Positions 19,096-31,100 of a stretch of 39,727 nucleotides of DNA are shown piece after piece; within the stretch, counting starts at the first letter, position 1; each line of letters begins with the position of its first letter. Position numbers and translations under genes: made by a program. The DNA is from Verrucomicrobia subdivision 6 bacterium. GTDB lineage: Bacteria > Verrucomicrobiota > Verrucomicrobiia > Methylacidiphilales > Verrucolacustridaceae. Below the pieces are notes generated by a model. The model searched no databases and was not told the DNA's origin. It worked only from the letters and a program-made list of their open reading frames with translations. The stretch lies in the NCBI GenBank assembly GCA_945876115.1, contig CAMCNF010000004.1:1-39727 (forward strand), read 5' to 3'.

Positions 19096-19824
19096 ATGAG
19101 TATGCGCCCTACTTTGCCTCTTGGTTTTTTTTTGATGATGCTTTTCATCTCGCCGATGTCAGCCCAAGAGAGTGCCACTGCCATGAATAACGCTCAGCAA
19201 GGGCTTGCTGATACTTCCTGGCCGAAAAAGCCTGGGAATCAGATCAGCCCACTTTCGGGCAGGATGAAAGATGTGAAGCAGATCGACCAAAAGGTGTATG
19301 CCAGTGGCAAGGAATTTAAGAGCGGCCGACTTTATGAAGATCGTAGGGAATCAGGTATGGCTTCGGTCCCGATGTGGGATCGATCCGGATCAGTCCTGGC
19401 AAATAAAGAATCATCCCTAGGCACTCAAGGCACCTCATCTTGGGATCAGACCGAAAACACCAGTTTTGTTCAAGGGAGGAGGTCCTCTTTGCAAGCGAGG
19501 GAGAATCTAGAGCAGAAGGAGATTGCCCAAAAAGACAGTGGAGATTGGACGTCTCGAGCAAGTCGTGCCTTTCAGAATGAGGATGGCACTAAGCAGATGT
19601 ATCAAGGTCGCTTGCTTCGCGTTCGAGAAAGAGTGGCGCAGGACGATCCGAATATGAGGAGAGATCTAGGGGAGGGAAAAAAAGAGATGTATAGTCCCGC
19701 CGAGGTGAAGAAAATATTGGAAGGCCAGCCCGTCCCGATCGATCCGTTACAAAAGGCGCCGGTGAAGGTTCCGATTAAGGCTGAATCTCCAATGGCATCA
19801 CTGCCTTCACCTCAGGGTAATTAA
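19096..19824 (+). CDS. Hypothetical exported protein
   Basis: Signal-peptide-like MSMRPTLPLGFFLMMLFISPMSAQE, then a Gln/Ser/Lys-rich hydrophilic body. Confidence 0.65.
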   Translation: MSMRPTLPLGFFLMMLFISPMSAQESATAMNNAQQGLADTSWPKKPGNQISPLSGRMKDVKQIDQKVYASGKEFKSGRLYEDRRESGMASVPMWDRSGSVLANKESSLGTQGTSSWDQTENTSFVQGRRSSLQARENLEQKEIAQKDSGDWTSRASRAFQNEDGTKQMYQGRLLRVRERVAQDDPNMRRDLGEGKKEMYSPAEVKKILEGQPVPIDPLQKAPVKVPIKAESPMASLPSPQGN

Positions 19825-20368
19825 CGAGGCTGGCGGTGATGGTGGCTTCGCCCTGGGGAACTTTTCCGCGCAAAGCTTGGAAGGGTATTTTGAGCTGATA
19901 ATTTAAACGTTCTCCTGCATTGACGTAGCTGTAGCCAGGTTCGGTAGCGAATTCAAAGTCCTCTGACCAAGTGTAGATCGTCTTTCCTTCTGCGTCGCGG
20001 ATGACTGCGTCCATGCGTTGGGAGGTTGGAAAATAAAGGGTGGAGCCTTTATCGGAAGCGTTGACCAAAGTGAACTTGATGGTGATCTCGTCGGACGGTT
20101 GCGGATCACGGATTCGTGTGAGGGTCAGTTGCGCAGGGGTGATTTCCAGCTTGGTTTTGTAGGATTCGAGGTTGAGTTCATTGGCCCCTTCAAATCGTTT
20201 TTTCGAGCCCTGCATGAAAAGACCACCTTTGATCAGGCCAGGAGAAGACAGGAACTTGTCGGGTTGACTGGTGCGCGCGGAGGCATCAGAGATGTCGGCA
20301 GCCTTTATTTTCTCTACCACGCAAGCGAGGAAAAGTAGCGCGAAAAGCAGGTAAGTGCGGTTAAGCAT
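19775..20368 (-). CDS. BsuPI-like (intracellular proteinase inhibitor domain) exported protein
   Basis: Start MLNRTYLLFALLFLACVV at 20368; beta-sandwich pattern ITIKFTLVNASDKGSTLYFPTSQRMDAVIRDAEGKTIYTWSEDFEF...VNAGERLNYQLKIPF resembles BsuPI. Confidence 0.62.
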   Translation of the reverse strand: MLNRTYLLFALLFLACVVEKIKAADISDASARTSQPDKFLSSPGLIKGGLFMQGSKKRFEGANELNLESYKTKLEITPAQLTLTRIRDPQPSDEITIKFTLVNASDKGSTLYFPTSQRMDAVIRDAEGKTIYTWSEDFEFATEPGYSYVNAGERLNYQLKIPFQALRGKVPQGEATITASLVNYPEVKAVMPLEIQP

Positions 20369-20447
20369 GTCGTGAACTACTTTATGGGTTTTGGCGAAAA
20401 TGACAAATCGGGCTGTCGTCTTCGCCCTATTGCGATATCTTTGGCTG

Positions 20448-20924
20448 ATGAATAGTGCGAGGAGATTTTTGCCCATCCTTGCGGGCTTATTCCTTTGGGT
20501 TGGGGCGGCGCCAAAGCCGCCCGTATTGTTTCGAGTTCACCTTCAGGCGCCAGAGGGGACGAAGGGTCAGGTATCTGTTCCAGTGACGCTTTTTAATCCA
20601 GCGGAGACGATCTCGATTCAGACGATTCCTGAGGTTTCGGAGAAGGAAGTGCGGAAGGTGTCGACGCGAGTGGATGGATCGATCTTGGTTGAATTTACGG
20701 ATTTTGGGCAGACGAAGTTGGAAGTGGGGACAAGCACGGGGCGGGGGCTTATTCTGGTGGTAATTATCAATGGACGGGTGGTCTATGCGCCTCGAATCGA
20801 TACGGTGCTGACGAACGGGTGCCTGCTTTTGCCTCCAGGATCGATTACTCTGGAGGAGATGGCGCAGATGAATGGGGATGTTGAGCATGCGAAGGAGCAA
20901 AGGTTAAAAGATTTACCGCGATAG
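20448..20924 (+). CDS. Exported protein with SecD P1-head-like segment
   Basis: Start MNSARRFLPILAGLFLWVGAAP at 20448. The C-terminal half LILVVIINGRVVYAPRIDTVLTNGCLLLPPGSITLEEMAQMN resembles the SecD 'I.DGKV.SAP.I...I..G...I.G..T.EEA' pattern. Confidence 0.6.
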   Translation: MNSARRFLPILAGLFLWVGAAPKPPVLFRVHLQAPEGTKGQVSVPVTLFNPAETISIQTIPEVSEKEVRKVSTRVDGSILVEFTDFGQTKLEVGTSTGRGLILVVIINGRVVYAPRIDTVLTNGCLLLPPGSITLEEMAQMNGDVEHAKEQRLKDLPR

Positions 20925-21020
20925 TCTCACATCCACGTCTTCCGCAACTTATTCGCCACTCGCTCAATTGCATGGGAGAAATTTCTGGACGCGGTCGTGC
21001 AGTGAGGCAATTGATGGGAG

Positions 21021-22220
21021 GTGAACTTGTTTTTTGTCTTGTTGATTACCTTCATCTTGGTCGGGGCATATCCTAGCAGGGCGGCGACACAGGCCGGCGT
21101 TTCGGGGGCGTCAGATCAAGCTTCGTCGAGGGATGACAGTCAACGGGTAATGGGCGGGATGCCCACTCGAGCGGAGCTCAAGATTCGCCGTGCCCGTGCG
21201 ACGAACGCGCCCGTTGCTTTTTCGATTAACGAGAAGACCGAGAGGTTAGAAGCTCGAGACATCGATGGTGCTTTGATCGAAGAGTATTCTGCTGGAGCGG
21301 TCGGCCACATCCTTGACGTTGGTGGGTACGAGTTGAAGGTAAGTTTTGGGAGGGACGAGCATAGGCGGCTTTCTCTTTTGCTTCGTCCAGGACCAGCCCA
21401 AGCCATGCCGGTCCAGGTTTCGGTTTTCCAGCGTAGGCTGATCTTGCCCCCAGGAACGAGCGTCTCCGCATTTTTAGAGGAAGATGGGATGGTAACGATC
21501 GAACCTTGTTTGACGGGCACGATCTATTACTTGGATACCCAACCTACGGCGGTAGATGTTTCGGAGGACAAGGTTAAGTTGTTGGCTTCGAAGAATCTGG
21601 TGCGAATTGGGCGGGATGTGGAGCAGGGGAAACTCCCTGATGATGAGATGGTCGATGCCGTGGTGGAAGGTAAGATGGAGACAGAAGAAAAACAGACCCC
21701 GAAGAATAATGCAGGGTTGGCGGTGGGCGGTTGGTTGCAAAATGCGGGGGTTTCCTTGATGGGGTTACCCAATGCGCAGACTACTCCGCCCGCGACGGTG
21801 GTGAAGGTGGCCTCGGGAACTCCCGAGCTTTCTGCTCCCGCCGGCCAAAGTCTCACCCCTAATTTCGATCCTAGTCCCGTGGTCACGGGCAAGAATGTCC
21901 CCAGCCAACAGGTGACCCAAAATGTGAAGGTTATCGCATTACGAGGTGATTTAGGGGAGGCGACCCTTTCGAGAAAACCCTTTATTTATGAGGAGGGAGA
22001 TAGAATGGATCTGGCGAAGGCAAGTAAGCAAGGATTGGCACCACGGCCTTTGGAAAATCCTGAAATGGTTTCTGGTGCACCTGCGGAGACGCTCAACCAG
22101 AAGCCACCTGGAGATGCGGCGGGCAATGCGGTAGTGCGGGCGGTCCGCTCGTTCCTGGGCATGCCCGAGGCTAAAACGGTGCAGGCGGAGGCGGACAAGC
22201 TTTCGGGAAAAGCAGAGTAA
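21021..22220 (+). CDS. Hypothetical exported protein
   Basis: 399 aa ORF with N-terminal signal-like MNLFFVLLITFILVGAYPSRAATQA; no recognised domain. Confidence 0.66.
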   Translation: MNLFFVLLITFILVGAYPSRAATQAGVSGASDQASSRDDSQRVMGGMPTRAELKIRRARATNAPVAFSINEKTERLEARDIDGALIEEYSAGAVGHILDVGGYELKVSFGRDEHRRLSLLLRPGPAQAMPVQVSVFQRRLILPPGTSVSAFLEEDGMVTIEPCLTGTIYYLDTQPTAVDVSEDKVKLLASKNLVRIGRDVEQGKLPDDEMVDAVVEGKMETEEKQTPKNNAGLAVGGWLQNAGVSLMGLPNAQTTPPATVVKVASGTPELSAPAGQSLTPNFDPSPVVTGKNVPSQQVTQNVKVIALRGDLGEATLSRKPFIYEEGDRMDLAKASKQGLAPRPLENPEMVSGAPAETLNQKPPGDAAGNAVVRAVRSFLGMPEAKTVQAEADKLSGKAE

Positions 22221-22378
22221 GCGACGCATAAACCGAGTAAACGGGTCCTGTGCTTTTTTGCAAAAGAAGTGTTATGCAGTAGTTTTTTTAACGGTCTCAA
22301 TGTGGAGATGTGCATCTACAATTAATTTATCATTTTCTATGAGTTGACTTATCAGATTACGCGCCTTAATTATGAATT

Positions 22379-24904
22379 GTGAGACGCCCGCTACTTATCG
22401 CGCTAGTTTTTTCGGGTGCGCTCGTTTTGGTTGTTTCCGTGATTGTAATTTCGTCGAATCATTATCCCGAAGTAATTAAGAAAGTGGTCGAGAAATCCGA
22501 CCCACAAATTTTCACTAAAGAAGATTTCGAAATTAAGTCTTTCTCTGCTCAGCAAAACAAACCCTTAAGTCAGGGACTTTTCTCGATTGAGGTATTGCCA
22601 TCTGCCTCGCTTGTTGGATTGAGTAAAAAAGCTCAAACGAAACATGATTCCTCGGTTCCGTCTAGGAATGTGTACAGGCGAGCTATCTTTAAGTTATCTT
22701 CCGCCCAACATCTTAGAAGTCTCAGCGTGGGTTCTCCTGTTACTCTTCCGCTCTTTGATGGCGTTGTTGCTCAAGGTCACGTTGTTTTAAATCGCGATGC
22801 ATCCGCAGGAGAGCCTGCTGCTATTTCAGGTAAAATAGAGGCTCCTTTTGTCGGATCGTTTGCCATTGTGGAGGATCCAGCTCTAGGTCTGATGGGCTTT
22901 GTTTTGCCAGAGCAGGGCGAGACTGCTTACGAGATAGAACCTGGAAACGGTAGTGAGGTTTATTTTGACGAAATTCCCAAAGGCGAGCTTGTCTGTAGCC
23001 CCTATCCCGCCCATCCAACCTTTCGCCCTGCCCAGCGGGTGGCGATTACCGCAAAAACCCAAACAGCCCGCGCGCAAGCGGCCGTGCCTGCTCTGAGAAG
23101 TAGGGCTAATGCCAAAGGAATTTTGTACTTGGATTTTGATGGTGCCGTCGTGACCGATCCTTTTTGGGCAAACGGGGCCACAATCAACGCTTTGCCCTCT
23201 GGGTTATCCAATGAAAAAATAACGGAGATATGGAAAGTGATCACGGAGGATTTTCGCTCCTTCGATCTCAATGTCACTACGGTAGAGTCGGATTACAACA
23301 ACGGAAAAATTGGTTCACGGATGCGATGTATCTTTACCCCTACAACCGATGCCGCTCCCTCTGCGGGTGGAGTTGCCTACCTTGGATCTTTTAAGTGGTC
23401 TGGGACCACCCCTTGCTGGACCTTTAACGGAACAGGTTCCTCTGCGACAAGGACCACCGCAGTTCACGTCGCCTCGATGACCGGTTCGCATGAATTTGGC
23501 CACACTTTTAACTTAAGGCACGATGGCGACACCTCGCAAACGGGGTCGAGTGGAGTTTATTATGCGGGTCACGGCACGGGGGTCACGAGTTGGGGCCCCA
23601 TCATGGGAGCTCCTTTCACGGCGAGTGTCATCCAGTGGAGCAAAGGCCAGTATCTGAACGCCAACAATACGGAAGACGACTTAGCCATTATTTCAGGCAC
23701 TTTTTTTGGTGTGGGCTATTTGATCGATGACTACGCCAGCACCACATCACTGGCGCAAAATATACCGCAATCGTCGCGAGGCACGATTTCAGTCGCGGGA
23801 ATCATTGAGCAGAACACCGATAGTGACGTTTTCCGTTTGGATTGCGGGAAGGGAAATATTACGGTTTCTGCGCTCGGAGCTTCTCCGGAGCCAAATTTAG
23901 ATATCCAACTCGCTCTTTTAAACAGCTCAGGCACAATCATCGCGTCGGCCAACCCCACCGGCACGCTGGCCGCCTCCCTCACCGCCTCACTGACTCAAGG
24001 AATTTACTATTTAAAAGTCTTTCCTGGTTCAGAGCCAGACGGATCGACTGTGGGGTATACCACCTATGGAAGTATTGGCTCTTACACATTATCGGGCACT
24101 TTTCCGTCCAACGTTGGGTACGCCGACAACTTTGCCGAAGCATCCTCCATTCCTTCAACGAGCTCTTTCACATTGAATGCCTCCTCCTCTCTGGCAACGC
24201 GGGAAACAAGCGAGCCCGCCCACGCCGGCCAGACCGCGACGAAAAGCCTCTGGTGGAAATGGATCGCAATCGGGAACGGGCGTTTGCAGGTGAACACGAA
24301 GGGCAGCTCTTTTGATACGGTTCTGGCGGTTTATACGGGGTCTTCTTTAGCGGCTTTAACGCCGGTTACTTCGAACGACAACTTCGCCACGTCTGTGAAA
24401 TATAGTCAGGTGGATTTCACCACCTCACGGGGCACGACTTACTACTTCGCGGTGGACGGCAAAAGCGGAGCATCTGGGGCTATTACTTTAACCGGTGCAG
24501 GCACATCTTTAGCAGGACCAAGCAACGACAATTTCACCAGTGCCACATCTGTTTCAGGTGGTACTTGGACAATCTCGGGAAGTAATTTTAATGCGACTCG
24601 GGAGACGGACGAGCAGAATCACGGGGCGACCAGCGGGTACTCCTCCGTATGGTTTTCCTGGAGCCCAACCGTTTCGGGTCTTTACACCTTGTCCACGTCT
24701 GGATCTGGCTTTGACACCCTCTTGGGAGTTTATACAGGAACCGATTTCTCTTCCCTGACCCAAGTGACTGTCAACAATAACAGCAAGACAGGGGTCACTT
24801 GGAGCAAAGTTCGTTTTACAGCGACAGCTGGTACCACCTATTACATCGCGGTCGATGGCTCCAATAAGAGCTCAGGGAGATATTCTCTCAAGATCTCCAA
24901 ATAA
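22379..24904 (+). CDS. Secreted metzincin-like zinc metalloprotease with two C-terminal PPC-like repeats
   Basis: HEFGHTFNLRH zinc site at 23489-23521, candidate Met-turn WGPIMGAP; two tandem ~120-aa repeats (24119-24520 and 24521-24904), each containing xDNFxxA...SFDT(V/L)LxVYTG...V.F....GTTYY(F/I)AVDG. Confidence 0.82.
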   Translation: MRRPLLIALVFSGALVLVVSVIVISSNHYPEVIKKVVEKSDPQIFTKEDFEIKSFSAQQNKPLSQGLFSIEVLPSASLVGLSKKAQTKHDSSVPSRNVYRRAIFKLSSAQHLRSLSVGSPVTLPLFDGVVAQGHVVLNRDASAGEPAAISGKIEAPFVGSFAIVEDPALGLMGFVLPEQGETAYEIEPGNGSEVYFDEIPKGELVCSPYPAHPTFRPAQRVAITAKTQTARAQAAVPALRSRANAKGILYLDFDGAVVTDPFWANGATINALPSGLSNEKITEIWKVITEDFRSFDLNVTTVESDYNNGKIGSRMRCIFTPTTDAAPSAGGVAYLGSFKWSGTTPCWTFNGTGSSATRTTAVHVASMTGSHEFGHTFNLRHDGDTSQTGSSGVYYAGHGTGVTSWGPIMGAPFTASVIQWSKGQYLNANNTEDDLAIISGTFFGVGYLIDDYASTTSLAQNIPQSSRGTISVAGIIEQNTDSDVFRLDCGKGNITVSALGASPEPNLDIQLALLNSSGTIIASANPTGTLAASLTASLTQGIYYLKVFPGSEPDGSTVGYTTYGSIGSYTLSGTFPSNVGYADNFAEASSIPSTSSFTLNASSSLATRETSEPAHAGQTATKSLWWKWIAIGNGRLQVNTKGSSFDTVLAVYTGSSLAALTPVTSNDNFATSVKYSQVDFTTSRGTTYYFAVDGKSGASGAITLTGAGTSLAGPSNDNFTSATSVSGGTWTISGSNFNATRETDEQNHGATSGYSSVWFSWSPTVSGLYTLSTSGSGFDTLLGVYTGTDFSSLTQVTVNNNSKTGVTWSKVRFTATAGTTYYIAVDGSNKSSGRYSLKISK

Positions 24905-25159
24905 AAAGAGGGTTTCTTTTTCGAAAGTCTCCCTGTCTGGTTGCGGGCGTTTCATGCCAGAATTGGATGATTTTTCCAGGCAAGGCAAACCTTTCTTATG
25001 CCTTGAATCACCGTGTTTCGATCGCCCTAAATACACTTAAAAATAATTAGAATTTCTTCTAACTACTATCAACCTATTGACAAACTGACTACTTGCGCAA
25101 AGTTAATTTTTGTGAACTTGTTGACGCCAATCAAAACTGCCTGTAGTCCTAGCGTACCG

Positions 25160-28100
25160 ATGAGGCGCAAGATGTGGTGGTTAAAACGGTCTTCCTTTCC
25201 GCACCTTTGTGCTCGCTACCTAATGCTCCTCTGTACAGTGGGATTTGTTCTGCTTCCCACCTCTTACGTTTGGGCCAATCCAGCAGGGGAAGCGGTCGTC
25301 GGCGGAGCAGCCTCGTTTCAGAGGGATGGAAATAAATTAACCGTCAATCAGGCGACCGATCGGCTCGCGGTCAACTGGCAGAGCTTCAACATCGGAGCGG
25401 GTGAGACCACTCACTTTAATATGCCTAGCTCTACCTCCGCCGCGCTGAATCGCGTCATCGGTGGAAATCCCTCCTCGATCTACGGATCTCTCAGCGCGAA
25501 CGGCATACTGTATCTGATCAATCCCAGCGGGATCTTGGTGGGACCTGGGGGCACGGTGAATGCGGCATCTTTCATGGCGTCGACCCTCGATGTCAGCACG
25601 GAACAGTTTATGAATGCCAAAAGTGGGGTAGGCATGAACTTTTACGGCTCTTCAGGGGAATCGATTATCAACCAAGGCAACATCACCGCAGAAAAGGGAG
25701 ACGTCTTCCTCATCGCCCAGAAAGTAGAAAACCGGGGAACGATCAACGCGGCCAACGGAACTGCGGGGATGGTGGGTTCGGGACAGAACACCGATGTGAT
25801 GGTGCATGAGGTCGGGGGAAAAGGTTTTGCCATTCGGGTTGCTCAACTTCAGGGAGAAGCCGCCACGGGATCGAATCGGGATCTTCCCGATGGGGAGGAG
25901 CTGCTGAATGAGGGTTCGATCAACGCGGCCCAGGCGGAGTTGAATGCCTCGGGGAACGTTTACGCATTAGCGATCAGGAACAGCGGAACGATTCGGGCTA
26001 AGGCGGTGGTGGCGAATGCGGATGGGACGGTTCGGCTGGACGGTGGCTTGGGCGATGTGATGAACACCGGGACAATGATCGCAAAGAATGTGGGCAACGA
26101 TGCGACGGCGGCAGGTGGGAAGATTGATGTAGCGGGACAAAACATTACCGCCTCGGTTGAATCGATCATCACAGCGGCGGGAGGAGAGCAGGGTGGGAAT
26201 GGTGGCAGTGTGAAGATCGATTCTCAGGATACGACGATTCTTCAGGGTAAGGTGGATGTGACAGCTGCTTCCGAAGGTGCCAAGGGTGGAAAGGTACAAC
26301 TGTTGGGTGAGAGGGTGGGAATGTTCGAAGGTGCGAAGGTGGATGCGAGCGGCGGAGCGGGCGGTGGAACGGTTTTGGTGGGTGGGGATTATCTGGGCGG
26401 GCAGACCCCCTCGGCGGATTTGAAGGATATGGCGAAACAAGAAGCGGAACCGGTGAAGAATGCGAAGGCGGTGGTAATGGCGGATACGGCGGAGATCAAA
26501 GCGGATGCGACGGTGAACGGGGATGGTGGCAAGGTGGTTCTTTGGTCGGGTGGGTACACGGGGTTTTATGGTAAAATTTTTTCTCGGGGTGGAGCTAAGG
26601 GTGGCTACGGCGGGTTTGTGGAAACTTCTAGCCACCAGAACCTGCAGGCATTTGGTACCGCCGATGCTTCAGCTCCCAAGGGTAAGGCCGGGCAGTGGCT
26701 TCTGGACCCTTACGATATCGTGATCGGAACGACTGACAGCGGAATAACAGGAAACCCAAGTTTTACGGCGAATGGGAACGCCGATCCAGCTATTGTCAGT
26801 GCGGCAACGATCAATACCGCATTGAATGGCGGGACTAGCGTGACGGTGACAACCGTCAGCGGCGGCGGAACAAATGCCACGGGCACCGGCGCGATCACGG
26901 TATCTTCATCCATTAGCAAGACGACTGGTGCTGCAGCCAGCTTTACTCTTAATTCGATCTCGACCATTAAGGGAGGCGGTAACATCACTTCGTCAAGTGG
27001 TGCTCTCTCTGTTTTCATGAACAGCGATGCAGACAACACCTACAGTGGGAACATTACCACCTTAAACGGGGCGGTGCAGGTTGTCAGCAGCGGAGGTTCA
27101 GTCAAGTTGACTGGCGGTATCATCAACGCTGGAACAGGAACAATCTCATTAAGCACGACCGGCTCAGGAGATATCGTTTTAGACTCAGACCTCACTTCCT
27201 CTAGCTCGGTTACCTTAAATTCCATATCGGGAGAAATTACCATAGGTGCAAATATTGACGTTTCCTCGGCCACCACGCTTGTCGGACCGGGACAAGTCAG
27301 CTTAAATGCTTCCACTGGTATATCTCGTGGAAGCGGTGGTGTTATTACGCTGCCAGCATTCCAGACTGCTAATTTTGCTGCCTTGAGCTTCAATACAGGT
27401 GGCGATGTCTCGATTGTTGTTGCCACGGGTGCGGAGCTTGCGGTGGGAGATCCCGGCCCTGCAATTTCTGGTGTGAGTACCAGCGGTAAGGTGACCTTGC
27501 GCAATGTGGGCCTAGCCTTATCCACACTCGACCTTCATGGAATACAAACCACGGCAGGTTTTGATTTAAGCGGCGGGTTAGGCACAACGATCCTCACCGG
27601 GCAAATATTTGATACCGGAGGGTCCGATAGTTATATCCGATCTGGGGAAGTAACAGCTGGTATTATCGTTCCGAATTCCACCACCCGGCTTTTTCCGAAG
27701 GTGGTGAGCCCTGGCTCCATTACCTTTGCTGGGGTGGTAACCCTTAACGCCTATGACGCCACGAATCTCCGGGAGACGGGTTTGACGGTCATCCAGGGCG
27801 ACGGAATTAATTTCTTTCAAGCCATCAATGACGGTTCCATAGCGGTTGATCCTAATTTTCTACTCCCACTATCGCCTGGCGTTCCCCCAGGGGTCAAAGT
27901 GATTCAACCAACCCAGAACGAGCAGCTACTATTGCTCAACGCTGGGGTGACTGCCTTCCAGCCCGAAGCCTTTGTGGGGACGGCCCGGGCAATCACCTCA
28001 AATCAAGCCACCATTAAATATCTTAGCCTTGGGCCGCTTCTTTCTTTCCGGCAAGAGAATGGAAGTATTGACTTTCAGCAACCGGCCACAGCCATCCAGC

Positions 28101-31100
28101 CTTCTGCGCCGACCTTAGGAAACGTGGATCGGCCAACAATCTACTCTTTAGGATCGGTCACATTCGACAGTGCGAACATAAGAATATTTGAAAATACTTA
28201 CATCACCTCGGCGGCGGATGTCTACTTTGGTGGCACGGTCGATGCGAATTTTTTGGATACGGCGGGTGTATTCAATGTCAACACGATCAATGCTGGTGGC
28301 CAAGTAATTTTTGATGGAGTCGTTGGTGGCATTGTGCCGTTGGGTGGGTTAGTGGTTTCAACTTCGGGAGGAGATGATTATCAGATTAATATTAATGCTG
28401 GGGCCGTAACGTTTGCCGGAAAAAACCCTGTTAAATCGGGTGCCCTTGGCCAGATCGATCTCGATTCCAGTGGATCGATTGTTTTGGCTGGAAATATCAA
28501 TTCGACCGGTGGTGCTAATACTATTGGCGGAGACTTTACTTTCACAACTGCTGAGAATGCACTCCAAAACATTCAACTTGGGGCAAACCTTGTCACCCGT
28601 GGAGGAACGATTACTTTTAACAGCCCACTATTTGTTGCCGCCGCCTCTAGTATCGATAATACGCTGGCCGATAAGACTGGGGCCATTACTTTCGGTTCCG
28701 ATTCGACCGATTCGGTATTTCTAGAAAGTAGTTTGGCTCTAGCTTCGGGCGGGGACGTGACATTCAAAGGAGACCTAAATGGTTCTGGGATTGCGACCAT
28801 TACCGTAGCGAACGGGCAAAATCTTACTTTGGAAGGAGGCATTGGAAACACCACCCCTCTGGGAGGCTTTACCGTTTCAGCGGGCTCTGGAGATGTGTAC
28901 CTTTCGAACAACATTTCAACGAGAGGAGGTGTAGTTAGCTTTGGCATGAGAGTCCGCTTAGCGGACGATGTATCGATTGACACTACGCTGCTAAACAGTG
29001 CAACTGGGAGCACCATCGAATTTTTGCAAGGCATGATCGGTAAGGAAACGCAAGCTGGCTCTTTTGAGAGCGGTATCCGTTACTTGATCACATCTTTAGA
29101 GGGTACTGATTTCGGTGCAATTGGAGCCCCAACAAAAACCGTTGGGAATTTTAGTTTTGGGCTAGAATACATCATAACCAATTTAGGCACGACAACTCAG
29201 CCGCAATGGAACACCATCGCTAAGACCTCGGATGTGACCTACGCGGTGGGAGATGCATTCACCGCCTATGAATCTGGCGAGAATAAGGGCAATGGATCCA
29301 CCTTTCTAACAAATTTCATAGCTACGGGGGCAGGGACTGGCGGTGGAAAAGCAGATCAGCTTCGCGACGTTATTGTAAATGGTGGAATTTTAGGCAGAGT
29401 TGGATTTGGCGCATCAGCTCAGGACACGAGTTTCAGTGCAAAGATTAATTCCCTGACCGTTTTGAATGCGGGGACGTTTTCAGTCACCAGCGCTCTCATA
29501 GGATTCGGCGCTAATTCGGATGGATACGCCTTGGACGTACTACCCGAGCTCGCTGCGGCTGTAGCCGGCGGTAATAATATTCTACAGTCTAATGGCATTG
29601 GGAATATTATTCTCCGCAGCGGAATCAATACCTCTTTTCTGACGGCTGAAGCCGGTGATGTGACGATATACTCTTATGGAGAAGGCAATGTTGAGATAGC
29701 AGGTTCTGTGGCAATGGATGGCGGTTCAAATCTTTTAAACACTATCGGTTTTGATGGTGGCACTTTGAAGGTCGTAACCCAAACCAGCTTTGTTATGCCA
29801 AACTCAATCAGCAGTACAGGTGGCACCGGATCTTTTATAGACGGTAAGGCCGGAAATGTATTTATTGATAATAGCTTGAGCAGTACCGCCGATATTTCGT
29901 TTAGTATGGGTGTTTTGGATGTGATTGAGGATTCGCAATATACCTTACTGGCAGGAAATAACTTTTATTTAGCCCAGTATGATGCGGGTGCGGATGCGAT
30001 CACCGGCGGTGTTGTGCTACAATTAAACCGAACTGCACAGGGAGCCAACTTTGCCTTGGCTTCACGTGGTTCTGTTACCATAGGGTTCGGCGGAAATAAC
30101 CCAGATGGGTATTTTTATGCACCTGGTGGTAGTGCAATCTTATCCTATGGCGGTGAGATTAACATTTCCCGTCTAAGCCTTGGTGCTGCACCTGTCTACG
30201 TTAAAGAGGATGGAGATTTTCAGAAGGGCGGAGTAAATATCTATGGTCAACTCTTCACGACCGTAAATGAATTGGCGGCTGGAGCTATTAATATCAATGG
30301 TGCTATTATCAATGAGAGGGGGGACCTTGTTGATGGGCTAGACGGGGTTGTCACGATACAGTCAGCTAACACTAGGGGGGGTGAGGCAGCGACAGATACA
30401 GTAGTGGGATTGTCGGGTGGATCTGTAAATGTTAGTGGAACAACGGTCGAGATTATTTCGCAGATTAACACTAGCGGTGGCGACTCACTAGACGGAGGTA
30501 CAGATAGTTTGGGTATCGGAGGCTCTGCGGGGAGTATTACTATTAAGGGAACTACAATCAAATTGGTGCGAAGTTTGACTGCTAAAGGGGGCCGAGGTAT
30601 TTCACAACTGGCGGGATTTGGCGGTGGTGGTGGTGCTGTCACATTAGATGGAATTATAACCCTAGATAGTGGAAATAGCAGTTTGAGCTCGATTACAATC
30701 GATTCATCGGGTGGTTTGGGTCTCGGAACGGGAAATTCCGGACGTGGAGGAAACATCATTGTCTTGGGCCCACTGAGTGGGACGCCAACAACCTCGAACA
30801 CGCTGCAGCTTACTCATGGTTCAGGCACAGTGACGTTGGCTGCCGTCACACTGGCTGAGCTGATCACGGCGGATCCTGCGGGGGTGGCAGGGGATAGTAC
30901 AGGGGCTGTAACCATCAATGGCGCACTGAGCTTAACTACGTTAACTACACAGGGTTTCGGCTACTCCTTAAGTATTTTGGGCGGGGGAACGATCGAAAAC
31001 CGGGTTACTTTTCTCAATACTGGTACCACAACGATCGGGGCGGCTGGGGTGACGACCACTTTCACGGACGGGTTTGATGCACTCAACGGAGCAACTAAAC

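Noticed and set aside
25077-25107. Possible sigma70 promoter for tpsA (TTGACA at 25077)
   Set aside because: Good -35 but no convincing -10 at 16-18 bp; not enough to call.
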